Below, piece by piece: positions 1 through 13,559 of a stretch of DNA of 64,000 bases. Origin of the DNA: Quillaja saponaria (lineage: Eukaryota > Streptophyta > Magnoliopsida > Fabales > Quillajaceae). A model generated the notes under the pieces. It ran no database searches, was not told the DNA's origin, and saw only the letters and a list, made by a program, of their open reading frames with translations. The stretch is taken from positions 13,834,062-13,898,061 of the forward strand of contig CM055611.1 of NCBI GenBank assembly GCA_029379385.1, given 5' to 3'. Made by a program: the position numbers and the translations under genes. How positions within the stretch are numbered: the stretch's first letter is position 1; every line of letters begins with the position of its first letter.

Positions 1-2684
1 GGGGGTGGGGGTGTTTGCAATTTTTATAGTTGTGCTGAACAGATGCATGCCTCATTCATTTCATTCACCAATAAATACAAAAGCAAGTTCAAAGGAAAGA
101 ATTGTATATGAAAAGATTATAGAGGAGATAAATGAACCAGAAAAATCCTTATTGTTGCCTTTAGAAACTTCTTTCTGTACAAGAAATGAACTGAAGATAT
201 ACCTCCTCAAAGCCTATGATAAGATTTTCCAAAATTGACAAAATTTTAAGCAAGCATATTATCCCTTGCAAATGTTCTCCCAGTTCAGTTCCACTGTAGT
301 TTAAATACTTCAAATTATTGAATGCGTAAGAGAAGCATCCTGGTCTTGTAAGCAAACAGTAGAGATCCTGCAAGTATTGGAAAGAACAGAGATAAGGAAA
401 CATTTAGCATAAATGCACCACGAAGTTGGCTGGTGCCTAAAAATGCTTGACAACGAAGTCACTGACAGATGATTTTTATATTTAATTTTATAGTGCAATT
501 TCTGTTTAAGGACTATATTAACAAAATCCAGGTGGATTTGTAATTCTAATCTGGTCTGGTCTGCTCTCCACAACAGGCTAAATGAAAAGCTTCAGATTAG
601 TATACAACGAAAATCTACAACTTTCTCTATTAGTTATCAATTGTTCCAAATAGAATTTTGGTTGAAGTATTTATATATGTAATTTAGTGAAGGAACTCTA
701 AAAATAAAAAATTTCAAAAACTAGGCACTTTGTTTCGTATAGAGGCTCCTTTTATTAGTAGCCATATGAAATAAGCTACCAGGCCTCCAGGACTGCCTTC
801 CAATTGGATCTTTGTTGAATCCCATCCCACATTAGAACCAACCCAGATATTATGGACAAGTTTCTCAAGTTCGCATGGGAAATGTGTTTCCCTCCTATGA
901 ATCTCCTTCAATTTCTCTCCTCTTGTCTTCCTTTCAAGATTCTTCTTTATTGCTTCCGGAATCACACTTCTTTCAGCTGATTACTTCAAAAATGAATATT
1001 CAAAAGAAAATTTTCTTAGGTACTTCAAAGTAACAAACATGTTTCCCCTTCTTCTTTTTAGTGTCATAAATAGATTGCTTGTTTCTTAGAATATCAAACA
1101 GTCTTGATTTTATTGTTTCCCTTGCTTATTCTAAACTATGGACTTCAAATGTTCAAACATATGTCACCACGAGATTCGAAACTAAGGACATCAATTCTCC
1201 ATTTTTTCAAGAGGACTTGGCAGACTAAGCATTCAACACGCTACATCTCCAATACTCAATTCTCATATAGATAATAGGGTCCCCACATTCATAGTGATTC
1301 TCACTTCAAATAAATAATTCAAACTTTGAAACACTTCAATTAATGTAAAAGAGATATTAAAATTGGTGACTCTCTACTGAAATTAAATTTTGAACAGAGG
1401 AATGTAGGAGAAGAGAACCAACACTTAACAAATTGTTTAGTATATATCTGTAACATGCAAACTAAAAATGTTTTATTACTTCATTGTGGGATGCATGCAT
1501 CCTACTCTAGAATCTCATCAAAAGATGTGGGGATCAATTAAAGCAACGATCTCAAAGCTGATCTTCACTATCCAAATATTACATGTAGAAGTTCAAAGCA
1601 AACATACCTTTACTGTCAGACCAGATACCCAAATTAGCAGTATTAAAAATCTGGTAGTCTAATTTTTTCCATATGTAGGATGGAGCTTGCCTAAATTTAT
1701 CCAGTTCATTCAAGCAACTTACAATTCAGGCAATTAAGTAGAAAAAGTCTGAAATTATCTAATTGATATTAAAGGAATGCTTACCCACAAGGAGCCAATA
1801 GAAACTTTCAGAACTTTCATTTTGCAAAGTCCTATGGCAATATTATACATAAAGGACTCCACTTCTTCATCTGATTGGCCACGGGCAGCTGATATGCAAA
1901 TGAATGCTTCCGCAAGAGATAACAATTTCTGCAAAGAGATATCCTTTCCTGCTCCACCCATATAAATCAATGATACTAGATTAGACAATCAATGTTTAGC
2001 TCAATCGTGCACAAGCCATTTGTTAGAGGTTGTTCAACAGAATATATAAAGAACCTTCAGACTACTAAATACGCACTCTTCAAGTCTTAAACTTTCTAGT
2101 AACGGACAACTAGAAAAAAAGTTCAGGACAGTTTTATTGTCTGAAAACTCAGCTGGCTGAAACAAGAAAACATTGGCAGATTAAACATGCAATTCTCTAA
2201 CTTCAACTTCAATACCTCCAAAGATTTACAAGCAACAAGACAATGGGGTATGTTAAATGATGATTATGGATCTAAAGTTAGATCTAGCTCATGGACATTC
2301 CGTTGGGCAGCAACTTAACCATCGAAAAATGGTATCTTCGTCACAAACACTTTGGCATGGGAGACGAAATCTTAAAATACCGGTAGACTTACTTTGACAT
2401 AACAATGCCCAGTACACAATGACCCTGAATTTTTCACATGCTGTATATCCATTGCCATACAATCTTACTAGGTTGTCCAGATAGTGTGAATATCAAAGTT
2501 CAAATAAGGCACTGAATCCCAAAAGTACCTCCATTTTCTAGACAAAGCGCTTGTTCTTACCACATCCACAGTTTCTAGGAATGAGAAGATGTGATGAAGT
2601 ATGGCTTCAGGAAGATTGCTAATCCTGTCATCATTTTCTCTCACATCATTGCCTGATATTCTTGAAAGTTTCTGGGATTCCATC
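1..2684 (-). pseudogene. F-box/FBD-LRR gene, copy 1 (broken; runs off the left edge)
   Basis: Reading leftward from an ATG at 2684, an F-box follows (core residues DRISNLPEAILHHIFSFLE, then SALSRKWRYFWDSVPYLNFD), as in plant F-box/LRR/FBD proteins, which are SCF ubiquitin-ligase substrate adaptors. LRR-type coding continues at about 2470-2290 (FRLPCQSVCDEDTIFRWLS), in an exon at 1785-1928 (ends ...CKMKVLKVSIGSLW at a GTAAGC donor, preceded by TTTGCAG), and at about 400-160 (NLKYLNYSGTELGEHLQGI). Near 2474 this copy lacks one base that copy 2 has (near 6284); this shifts the frame and gives an immediate TAG. A second shift lies near 2305 (NVHELDLTLDP is in another frame). The FBD tail must lie left of the window. 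A pseudogene is the best reading; the family assignment is by motif recognition. Confidence 0.72.
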
Positions 2685-4138
2685 TTACAAAAGGGAAATC
2701 CACCAAATGTTAAAATGAATTGGATAGCTGAAGAAAAGGGGGATTCCATCATTGCCTGATATAAGAATTTTATCAAACAGTTGGTGGGTTCCGACGAGAA
2801 GAAGTCTATACCTTCTTTAGAATCCAAGGTACTAATCAGACAACAGCTTCATTTTCGACCTTCCTTTGTTGTCTGTTTGCCGATAGACTAAAAATTGCCC
2901 ACTGCTTTGGAGTCAATAATTCCCGGCCAAAACGCCTCCTAGTGATTTCGCGCCAAGAAGAGGTACTGTTTTAGTTAAAAAAAAAAAAATCCCTCCAAAA
3001 ATGTGAATTTTGGATAAGAAAAGCAAAAAGGCAACTATGGACATCTACTCATCAATCATGGAAAGCACCAAGCCCTCAAAGCTTTAGGAAGCAGAGCAAG
3101 CCTTAAAAATAAAATAAAATAAAGCTCCCCCCAAAACTTTTAACTCGATTTCTCTAATTTTAAAATTCCATCAAGTCATTATCGCCACTTACCGTCTAAA
3201 ATAAATAAAACTTGATAAACGTTAATATGATTAAAGGTATCTCTAATGTGAACTAGGGATGTGATATTTTCAGTCTAATTTCGGATAATATGTTTAAGTA
3301 CACATTTTTTTGGATACAGGTTATTTGGTAAAATAATCGCTATTATCCGAATAAAATATATTTATTTATTTTAATTAATTTAATATGATAATATTTTTTT
3401 TAAATTTATTATTGTTATAATATTTCTATGTTAATTTATTTTTGTTGAATATGTTGTTATGATTTAATTTTTTAATAATTAATGAATCGTAAAAATATTA
3501 ATTCAAAACTCATAAATAAAATAAATTAGTTTTAAAAGAAATTATAAACTATGAGAAAATATACTATATGAACCAAACCGATTATATATTTTAGTTTGAA
3601 TAATTTCAAGTAGTGTTTATTTTCGGTTCAAGAATTTTGATAACCAAATATTTTAATTTAGTTCAAAAATTATAAGTATCCAAACCGAACTTTCTTGTGC
3701 ACTGCCCTATCTTGTAGTCAGAAATATTCACCTATGTTAATGGACACGATATGGTTCTATCCACATATATAACCCAGTTTTAGACCTAAAAAAATAGACC
3801 TCGGCTAGAAATTGGCGCATGGTACAAGCTCACCACCTTCACATTTGAGCTATAATGTAAAGAAAGAAAGAAAAATTTCTAATGAATGACATAGTAAAGT
3901 TGCATGAAACAACAGGAATTCAAGATGGACTATTTGTCTGGTTCATCCAAAATATATACAGTTAGGAAAAAGAAATAATTATGCTGAGTTAACCACAACT
4001 GTCCAAGATTTAGAAGACGAAAGGGTCAAGAATATGATAAAAGTAAATCATGGATAGAGCTGTCCAAATATCATAACAATATTGAAATCGGAAAGTCAAC
4101 AACAGTAAATGAAGCACAGCTAATTCAGTTAACATCCT
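2685..4138. other. Intergenic, AT-rich; decayed repeat
   Basis: No coding sequence seen. 2685-2960 is the probable 5' flank of F-box copy 1 and is well conserved in copy 2 (6495-6790). From about 3247 to 3715 there is AT-rich DNA bounded by Y-rich terminal-like sequence (GGATGTGATATTTTCAG on the left, CCAAACCGAAC and GCACTGCCCTATC on the right), probably an old TIR element. A related stretch sits at 7045-7560 in the second unit, so it predates the duplication. Confidence 0.4.
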
Positions 4139-6494
4139 CTAAGTTTCAGATCTCAGGTTTTTAAACTCATACATATCTCTCTGCAATCCGGCATGAAGAA
4201 CTGCAACATCCGCAGAGGATCTGGGGAATTCCATTACTTTTTTCATAGCTTCTCCTATCTTCTCAATACTTTATTGCCAAAAAAACAACCATTTTCTCCA
4301 ACACATTTCCATTCTAGAGTAGGAACCTTACTAGCTCCTGGTGATTCTCAATATCTTCAACATAATTAATTTGAACTACCTTCAGATGATATGTTAAACA
4401 CATGATGTTTTCATCCTGTAGTCGTGCATAATCACTTGATTTTAACGCCTGCATTTTAAATATAGAACAAAATGTCACTTATATAGATATAACAGTATGC
4501 GAAACAAACCAAGTACTAAATTTGATGAAATATAAATAACAAAGGCAAAGATGAATGAGAGCTGATAACAGGTTAAGCAGAATGTTACTCTTGCAGGGAC
4601 AAATAGGTTAAACTAATGCCTATATCATTTGCTGGCTTTTGTCATAATGAAAACAGAATTGACGCAAGCTACAAGTGAAGCTTCATGAATTCCTTTATCA
4701 ACAATTCAGGATGGATGAAGAAGTAATCACCATTCCCAACACAGATCATATTACATATTACCTGTGTACAACTGGACACAACATCATTTAAAAAAAAAAA
4801 AAAATGAGAAAGAAAGAAATCACACAGCTAGCAGGATTGTCATGCTAAACAACATTCTTTTTTTTTTTTTCCCTTTTTGGGAATATAAGTCTGTACCTAC
4901 CGTGGACAAAAGTAAGTTCAATCGGAACAATTATATAATTAAAGATTATAGAGGAGGCAAATGAACAAGAAAAATCCATTTTGTGTTGTTTCTATCAACT
5001 TTATTCTGTACAAGGAATGAATTGAAGTATATACTTCTTCAAAGTCTATGATAAGATTTTCCAAATTGGGTGAAACTTTAAGCAATCAGATATCCCTTGC
5101 AAATGTTCTCCAAGTTCAGTTCCACGTATCTTTAAAGACTTCAAATTATAGAATGAGTAAGAGAAGCATCCTAGTCTTGTAATCCAAGAGTAGAAATACT
5201 GCAAATATCTCAACAAGAGAGATGAGGAACCATTTTGCATAAAATGCACCACGGAGTTGGCTGGTGCATTAAATGGTTGACAACAAAGTCCACAGACAAA
5301 AGATTTTTTTATTTAAATTTCTAATACATTTATGTTTTAGGGACTATATTAAAAAACTGAATTGCATTTGCAAATCTAAGCTGATCTTCTCTCCACAGCA
5401 GGCTAAATGAAGAATGTCAGATTAGTATACAACAAAATCTACAACTTTATTTATCAGTTACCAATTGTTCAAAATACATTTTGAATGTACTAATTTATAT
5501 ATTTAAGTAGAACTTCTGGAGAAAAGGTTTTCACTTTTTAGTGAAGGAACTCTAAAAATATAAAATTTCTAAAACTAGGCGCTTGGTTTCATACAATCTC
5601 CAATTATAGGTAGTCATACCAAACTGGGCTGTCAGCTTTGGGGGTGGCATCTAAATTGGACCTTTTTTGAATCCCATCCGCATTAGAATCATGAGGATCC
5701 AGAAAAATATGGACCTGTTTCTCAAATGCTTTTCAGAAATATGTGTTTTCTTCCTATGTCCAAACCCCCCCCCCCCCCCCCTCTTTTTAGTGAAGCAAAT
5801 ACATAGATAATAGGATCCCCACATTCTTAGTGATTCTAACTTCAATAAAAATGAAAAATCTGAAACACTCAATTAATGTAACAGAGATCTTACACACATT
5901 AGTGCAGCAGTTTGGGAGAATCTCTCAACTGAAAGAAAATTAAATTTCTAATGGAGGAGAAAAGAACCAACATTTACATGAATTAAAATTTCTAATATAT
6001 TTGTGTAACATGCAAACTAAAAACTTACTATTATTTCATTGTGCAATGCATGCATCCTACTCTAGATTCTGAGGAAAGGTTGCAAGGATCAACTAAAGAA
6101 ACTACCTTAAAGCCTATCTTCACCATCCAGAGGTTACATATAGAACTCCAAAGGATAAAATTACGTTGCTGTCGGACCAGATACCAAAAGTAGCAGTATT
6201 AAAAGTTTGGTAATCTAAGTTTACCATCTGTAGGATTAGCTTGCCCAAATTTATCCAGTTCATTACCATACAATCTTACTAGGTCTGTCCAGATAGTGTG
6301 TATATCAAAGTTCAAATAAGGAACTGAAGCCAAAAGTACCACCATTTTCGAGACAAAGCGCTTGTTCTTACCACATCCACAGTTTCTAGGAATGAGAAGA
6401 TGTGATGAAGAAGGGCTTCAGGAAGATTGCTAATCCTGCAATCATTGTCACTCACATCATTGCCTGCAATTCTTGAAAGTTTCTGGGATTCCTT
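4139..6494 (-). pseudogene. F-box/FBD-LRR gene, copy 2 (broken)
   Basis: Tandem duplicate of copy 1 that retains the FBD end. The F-box region (6494-6300, NLPEALLHHIFSFLE, SALSRKW) has lost its start: the codon equivalent to ATG is AAG and the codon two before it is TGA. One base is missing near 6330 (WYFWLQFLI then stop, against WRYFWDSVPYLNFD). About 740 bp present in copy 1 (1712-2450), including LRR sequence, are deleted near 6265. LRR sequence at 5250-5050 reads NLKSLKIRGTELGEHLQGI. The FBD tail is at 4440-4139 (VVQINYVEDIENHQELVRFLL) with an in-frame TAG at 4314-4316 where the family has a Glu codon, a TGA at 4263-4265, then a frame change into MEFPRSSADVAVLHAGLQ and a stop at 4139-4141. 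Clearly non-functional. Confidence 0.8.
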
Positions 6495-7640
6495 CTTTCA
6501 AAAGGGAAATCAACCAAATGTTAAAATGAATTGGGTAACTAAAGAAAAGGGGATTCCGTCATTGTCTGATACAAGAATTTTATCAAACAGTTGGTGGGTT
6601 CCGACAAGAAGAAAACAATAAAGAACACTTTCCTTAGAATCCAAGGTACTAATCACACAATAGCTTCATTTTCGACCTTCCGTTGTTGTCTGTTTGCCGA
6701 TAGACTAAAAATTGCCTACTGCCTTGGAGGGAATAAATTCCCGGCAAAAACGCCTTCTAGTGATTTCGCGCCGCCGAGAAGAGGGTTTTTTTAGCTATAA
6801 GAAGTATCCCACTGAAACTGTCAACCGAATAAGAACAACAAAAAGGGTGATTATGGATATCTAGTCATCAATCATGGAAAGTACCAACCTTTAAATTGGG
6901 CTTGGGAAGCATAGCAATTAGCAAGCCTTGAAAAAAAAGAAAAACAAAGGTCTCCCTCCAAAACTTTTTACACCATTACTCTAATTTTAAGTCTAAATTA
7001 ATTTTTGATTAAATTTGAGAAATAATGATATAGTTAAAAGAATTTGATGTAGAATATTATCCACGTGGTCCAATTTCAGATAATATGTTTAAATAATTAA
7101 TTTTTTTGACTTGGTTATAAATTATGTGGTAAAATATTCACAGTTATTTGAATTAAATTAAAAAATTAAGAAACATATTAATTTATATAAGATAACAATA
7201 TTTTTCTTAAATTTTTTTCCTTTTTCAATAAATTTCAATGTTAATTTATGATATTATGTTAATTAATTTTTGTTGAATATGTTGTTATATATATATATTT
7301 ATTTATTGTGTGTGTTTTTCTTTTATAATAACTGATGAATTGTAAGAATATTAATTCAAAACTCATCAAAAAATAATTTTTTGAATAAAAATATTATTAT
7401 ATTGGGGTAATGTACTACCGAACTACTTATTCATTTTGAGATCGAATAATTTCATAACTCAAATAGTATTTATTTTCGATTCGAGAATTTTGATACCTAT
7501 ATATTTTAATTCAATTCAAAAAATTATCAGTATCTTAATCGAATTTATCCCCTAACTTGTAGTAAACAATATTTACCTATATTTCTAAATGTATGTTAAT
7601 GGAAAATATAAGGTTCTATCCACATATATAACCCTTAGAA
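4940..7640. repeat. Tandem duplicate of 100-3800 (F-box unit)
   Basis: Long collinear similarity between about 100-3800 and about 4940-7640. Example anchors are GCATCCTACTCTAGA at about 1497 and 6052, and the F-box exon at 2480-2684 and 6300-6494. The offset falls from about 4.8 kb to about 3.8 kb along the pair, which marks the 740-bp deletion in the right copy and smaller indels. Each unit carries one F-box pseudogene. Confidence 0.85.
5765..5781. repeat. Homopolymer (C)17
   Basis: Seventeen consecutive C residues, absent from the paralogous position in the first F-box unit. Prone to length error in sequencing and assembly. Confidence 0.95.
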
Positions 7641-7690
7641 TTTTAGACCTAAAAATATAGACCTCCAATAGAAAACAACAAATTGCCTAT
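6495..7690. other. Intergenic; F-box 5' flank then AT-rich relic
   Basis: 6495-6790 matches the 5' flank of F-box copy 1 (2685-2960). 6800-7640 is AT-rich and resembles 3000-3800. From about 7690 the sequence becomes the 3' flank shared by the PRISE units (compare 15,090 onward and 36,470 onward). No gene seen. Confidence 0.5.
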
Positions 7691-7964
7691 AGAGATAGAG
7701 GTTTTAGCTCCAATCCTTGGAGTTACAATTGCACACACAGTTCATACAGAGCAATACCTGAGACATTTTTAACATGGAATTTTACAATATCAGATTTCCA
7801 AATAATATAAAGTACATCAGTAAATGTATGATTTTGGTAGTAAAGAGAGCCTATCCACTATCCAGAAGTAGCTCAACAATTTTCAACTGAAAAAAAAAAG
7901 AGGCATTTTTTAGAAACCCATAGGCTGAAAATTGACAATCGCTTCCAGTATGCCTCACTTCTGC

Positions 7965-7970
7965 TTTATT
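7965..7970 (-). promoter_or_regulatory. Polyadenylation signal AATAAA, PRISE A
   Basis: AATAAA on the minus strand about 100 nt after the stop of PRISE A. The same signal sits about 75 nt after the stops of B and C. Confidence 0.5.
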
Positions 7971-8066
7971 CCAGAAACAACGAGCATTCTATATCTACTA
8001 CAAAGTACAAACAAATCAGACCAAACTCAACAAAACAGACATTATTGACTTCTATCTTCTAGCTTT

Positions 8067-9338
<1,272 letters not shown>

Positions 9339-9879
9339 TTTCAGGACTATGGTTTGGTTTTGATATGTTGTGAAAGGGATAATTCTCAGATAAGAGACAG
9401 TATTATAGTGGAAGATGGAGCTCATCTTGTCAACTTAAATGAATTTTTTTATATATTTAATAGGTGTCATCACTTATCATGAACAGGTTGGATTTGTCTA
9501 TTTCATTGGAATTTGAAATAAAATACTCAAGAGGTTTCCAATTTGGATCTGGACAAATTGTAAGTAGTTGAAAGGAAAAAAAGCTTTTACTTTACTGTGT
9601 ACAACTGTAGACAGCAATCAATATGTATCTTTATTTTTAGTAGACTGCACTTACTGGAAAAAAATATCCTTTAAAACATACCATTCTACATCTTATACAA
9701 AGAAGGAAAAAAAGTCAAAATTTTAGATAATTGTTCAAGGCCCATTTTTCTCTTACACCTTAAATGCAGATATAAAAATAAGTTACTAGGGAAGATAACT
9801 CCAACTAATCTACCAAATAATCTACGACCATCATGGCAAAGTACATTTTAAACTACCATAGTGGCCTAACAAGCCAGGA
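9339..9879. other. PRISE A upstream region
   Basis: No coding sequence. Not obviously similar to the upstream regions shared by B and C, so the promoters of A and of B/C have diverged or been replaced. Confidence 0.4.
9402..9407 (-). promoter_or_regulatory. Possible TATA box, PRISE A
   Basis: CTATAATA on the minus strand about 65 nt upstream of the ATG. Weaker than the TATATATA found at the same place in copies B and C. Confidence 0.3.
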
Positions 9880-10558
9880 TGTCTAGTTCAGAGGTATTTG
9901 GTTGAAATTTCGACTGCAGCCGCTCTTAGTCTGAGTTCTCCTAGAGTGCAGAAGGTGGCCTTAATGATAAGGTGGTGTACCCTGCCAATTGTGTGGGTGA
10001 AGGTGAATACTAATGGGGCTTCTTGGAAAACCCTGGAAGTGCTAGTGATGTTGGGGTGACTAGGGACAACAATGGGGGGTGGCTGTTTGGTTTTAGAAAA
10101 AAACTTGGATGGTGTTGTTTCGTGAGAGTAGAAATTTGACCTCTTAGACTAGGTTTGCAAGCTACTTAAAACTTAAGAGTACAAGTAGGTTATTGTAGAA
10201 ACAGATTCACAAGGGGTGGTTAATTTTGCACACAGTTCAAATGCTAACCAGCCTCTTCTTGGAGATATCCAATGGCTTTTATCAAGAGATTGGGAGGTTC
10301 AACTAGCCCATGTGTATCAGGAGGCAAACAGCATGGCAAATAAGTTAGCTAACATTATGCTGGATGGTGCAGACACCAATCAGGAATGGCTCCAGCCCCC
10401 TTAGAATGTTGTGTTGATTCTTTATGGAGATAGTGCTGGGTAGCGTCAAAGTGTCGAATAATTATTTCTGTAATGTAGTTTTTGCGTCAAAGTGTCGAAT
10501 AACTATTTCTGTAATGTAGTTTTTTTTCTTTCTCCCTTTCTATCCAAAAAAAAAAAAA
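9880..10558 (+). mobile_element. LINE 3' end (RNase H domain relic)
   Basis: Frame-broken similarity to the C-terminal RNase H domain of plant L1-type LINE ORF2: about 9995-10,080 reads WVKVNTNGAS and RDNNGGWLFGF. After several lesions an open stretch to 10,404 contains LAHVYQEANSMANKLAN and ends EWLQPP at a stop, the usual LINE tail. A 3' UTR with a 41-bp tandem repeat follows, then a terminal run of A at 10,547-10,558, the expected oligo-A tail. The 5' part of the element is absent (typical 5' truncation). Confidence 0.75.
10443..10522. repeat. 41-bp tandem duplication in LINE 3' UTR
   Basis: Unit starting GCGTCAAAGTGTCGAATAA at 10,443, repeated from 10,484 with one mismatch (ATTATT against ACTATT). 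Confidence 0.9.
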
Positions 10559-11600
10559 CTACGATAGACCATTCAAGCATCAAGCAAACTCCACAGGTCC
10601 TTTCCTCAATCCCAAACCATTATCTTTCTCCAACAGCAAAACAACAAAGAATATATAAGAAAAGAACACCGCAAGAGATATTATATCTTGGCCATTGCCA
10701 ATGTCCTCTGCATATTTTAATCGGCAGGCATCATGTTTACCATGTACAATAACAAAACCTCTCATCAAACAGCAAAAGCTTCAAATCATCACTCTCCTTT
10801 ATGATATTCATCTTTTCCACTTAAGACACTTTAGATAGTATTTGAGGCTTTTGATCCTATGATTAAGGCATATCAACTTTGTCAAGCATGTCTCTCAAAA
10901 ATACAAATTATTGTTTTCATATATTTTCACTTTGACTTATAATTTGCCTACTTATGACTAATAATTCAACCTTCCTGTTTCTGCAACAGTGCTAATATGA
11001 TACCTGGAGCTACTATACACAAGTAGAATTTATATATAACTCTTAAGAATAAAATTGGTTAATTGACTTGGAATCCAAAAAAATTGAAAAGTAACAAAAA
11101 CGAAAGTTAAGAGAACTTGAAGAAGGACCGTACTTGTAAGGCATGTACTTACTACGAGTAGTATCTAATTGTCCATGAAGCATAGCAGTTATCCCCAAGA
11201 ACATATAATTCAGTAACGGGCTGGAGCAGAATTGGGCCAGGATAAATCAACCTCGATTTGCTCTCACAAAAATTGCCCCCTATCAAAACGAATCGAATCG
11301 AGGTAGAGTATAACTTATAAGCGAATCTCATCCCCACTCTGAATCCTGTTTGTATTATTTTAGATTGGGGCAAGACATGCATTGTTCCCTGATCAACAGT
11401 CAAACAACCCACCCTGTTGGATCGGAGCTCCATGGGATAGGTCAAAATTGACATCCCTATAATTCAGTCAATTAAATCAAAGCATATAAAATTTTATTAC
11501 ACAATCATAATTGTTTATTCCAAAACTTCAAATAGAAAATGAACAAGTTTTCATACATTACAATTTACAAAAAACATTTAAGACCCATCAAACCTCACAA
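10559..11600. other. 3' flank of NSE3 pseudogene; inserted repeat
   Basis: 10,570-10,790 resembles the NSE3 3' flank at 41,440-41,620 (CAAACTCCACAGGTCCTTTCC against CAAACTCCATGGGCCCTTTCC, each part conserved). Exons 5 and 6 of NSE3 are not recognisable. 11,150-11,459 carries unrelated sequence whose minus strand begins GGGATGTCAATTTTGAC, probably an inserted repeat of unknown type. Confidence 0.45.
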
Positions 11601-13476
11601 TTCTCACACCTCTGTTGCAGAATAGCCCTTTTAGTATTCTAAAGAGTGGATTGCTTTCTTTGCTTTCACTTAAACTTATCAGTCTCATATGGTTCTAGAG
11701 ACATTCTGCAGTGCTTCCACCAGAAGTTGGGCTCCATAAGAAACCTGAAAAATATATGTCAAATTTTTACCCTCACAATGTTGGGTAGGATGTTTTGCTG
11801 ACTAAAAGCATATTATACATTTGAAAAATACTATTGGAGTGTAATTGGGATATAAGTACTCCCACATCCTAGATATTTGATTGAAAATGGATACCCTACC
11901 TTCTGCAATTTTGCTACCAGCAAGATGAACAATGCTAACTATGAAGAAAGTAAAACCAGTCAGATGTGCAGTATCTGAATCAGCAAACCTTCTGTATACA
12001 TGATCAGGATTGAGTTGCGAGAAGATAGGAGTTTGAATATGCGGCATCTAGAATTAAGTGCTTAAAATTGGTAGTTAGAGCAAAACTTTACTGTTTGACA
12101 AACGGAATGTAAATCGGAAATTCTTCCTGTTTGAGATGCAAAAGAGCTGAATGAACAATAAATTGCAATCTTTTCTGCTCCTTTTCCAGAATATACACAA
12201 CACTTTTTTTTGGTCAAAACTCTTCCCTTGTAACTTGTTTAGAAATCTAAAAAGGTTGACCAAAGGGCAGAGGTTTCCTTATCTGTTTTGGTAACAATTT
12301 CAGAGGATGGTTTTAACTAATTTTAAAAAAATGGTTACCATCATGATGCCTTAAATATCTTAAACATGAAAGTTGGAGGTACAGAGCCAAGATAGTTGAT
12401 GACACGGTAAGGAATAGCTAATTGGCTTGATAGATACAGGGGGCCATTCTGATAGTTCAATCATTCAGCAGGCACAACAACTAATCACAAAATCAACAAT
12501 AGCTCAAACCATGTTATCAATCTTATAGAAGGCTGACACTATGGCCCACCAAATTATATTTGAACTATGTGCACCATGCACCAGGGATAGTAGAATTCCA
12601 TTGGGAAAAGTGAAACATGCATGAAAAGTAAGCCATGTGCAGTATTACTAAGAAAGCATGGCATGCTTTATGGTTCTAGCAATCCTCACATCTATCTAAG
12701 ATTGTAACTAAAGTATACAAAGATTGCATCCTCTCTACAAAGGATATCCTTCATAGTCTTTGAGAAATAGAATATGATCTAAATAAAAACATTCTGAAGT
12801 AATAGCTTGATCTCTCACTAGGGAAGATAGCCTCTTATTTGCAGATGAAGGACTGGATCTTTGAGGCTACCTCATTTAACATACAACTCAACTAAGCCTT
12901 GTCATAATCTAGTTGGGTTCTACTACATTAATCATTTTTCTCCATTCGCATAGATCCAATGCATCATTTTCAGTGACACTGACAACAATCATGTCCTTTT
13001 TAAGGACCACTCCCCATGTAATTTGGGTCTCTATCTACCTCTTCTAACCTATTTCACTTCCACCAAATCAGGTTGTGCTATACTCAGTTTTCCTCCGACT
13101 TAACCTAAAACTGGACGAAGATTGAGTATATGGAGTGTAATTCTAGTCACACTAGATGAGGTACAAATCAAATGATTTTTGATAGCCATGAAGTCCCGAC
13201 ACAAGAGATGTTTACCTAGGCTCTTTTTTTATAAAAAGATAGTGTAATTGACTATGATGTGAAGGCAGTGAAGTTCTCTCATTTCAGAGCCAAAAATTCT
13301 TGAAAGTTTCTCTTTAGACTCGTCTATCTCATCTATCACAAGAGTGGAACAGCAAGTTGGCAATAGCTTTTATTAACCTCACCTGTTTTACAAATATCAA
13401 GTGAAGGGGAAAAGGATGTACTTGTACACCTATTTCAAATATCATATTAAGATAAATCTTCTGCAGCATTAGCCAT
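11601..13476 (-). pseudogene. NSE3 (MAGE-domain) pseudogene
   Basis: Collinear decayed copy of the NSE3 gene at 41,695-49,627. Exon 1 relic: ATG at 13,474-13,476 reading MANAAEDLS, then TAA at 13,447-13,449 where the intact gene has a Gln codon. Exon 2 relic: about 13,400-13,262, with fragments of the winged-helix (KLSRIFGSEMREL after mental correction of frame breaks). Exon 3 relic: about 12,047-11,900, still readable ([24 protein letters not shown]). Exon 4 relic: about 11,707-11,611 (NHMRLISLSESKESN). Exons 5-6 are missing. Its intron 2 region matches the flanks of the functional intron but has no Copia element, so it preserves the pre-insertion state. It sits immediately upstream of PRISE A in the same order as PRISE C and the intact NSE3. 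Confidence 0.85.
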
Positions 13477-13559
13477 TCTGCCAACAGAATATGTACCACA
13501 CAACTTTATTTCACCACCTTACGGATATGAAACATCATAAAAGAAACCCCCAAAGGAAA

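Noticed and set aside
1150..1250. Box B-like TTTCGAATCTCG on the minus strand
   Set aside because: Isolated promoter-like box with no cloverleaf; at most an old SINE fragment.
11152..11454. 100-codon minus-strand frame within the NSE3 pseudogene flank
   Set aside because: No resemblance to NSE3 exons 5-6 or another family; lies in inserted repeat-like sequence.
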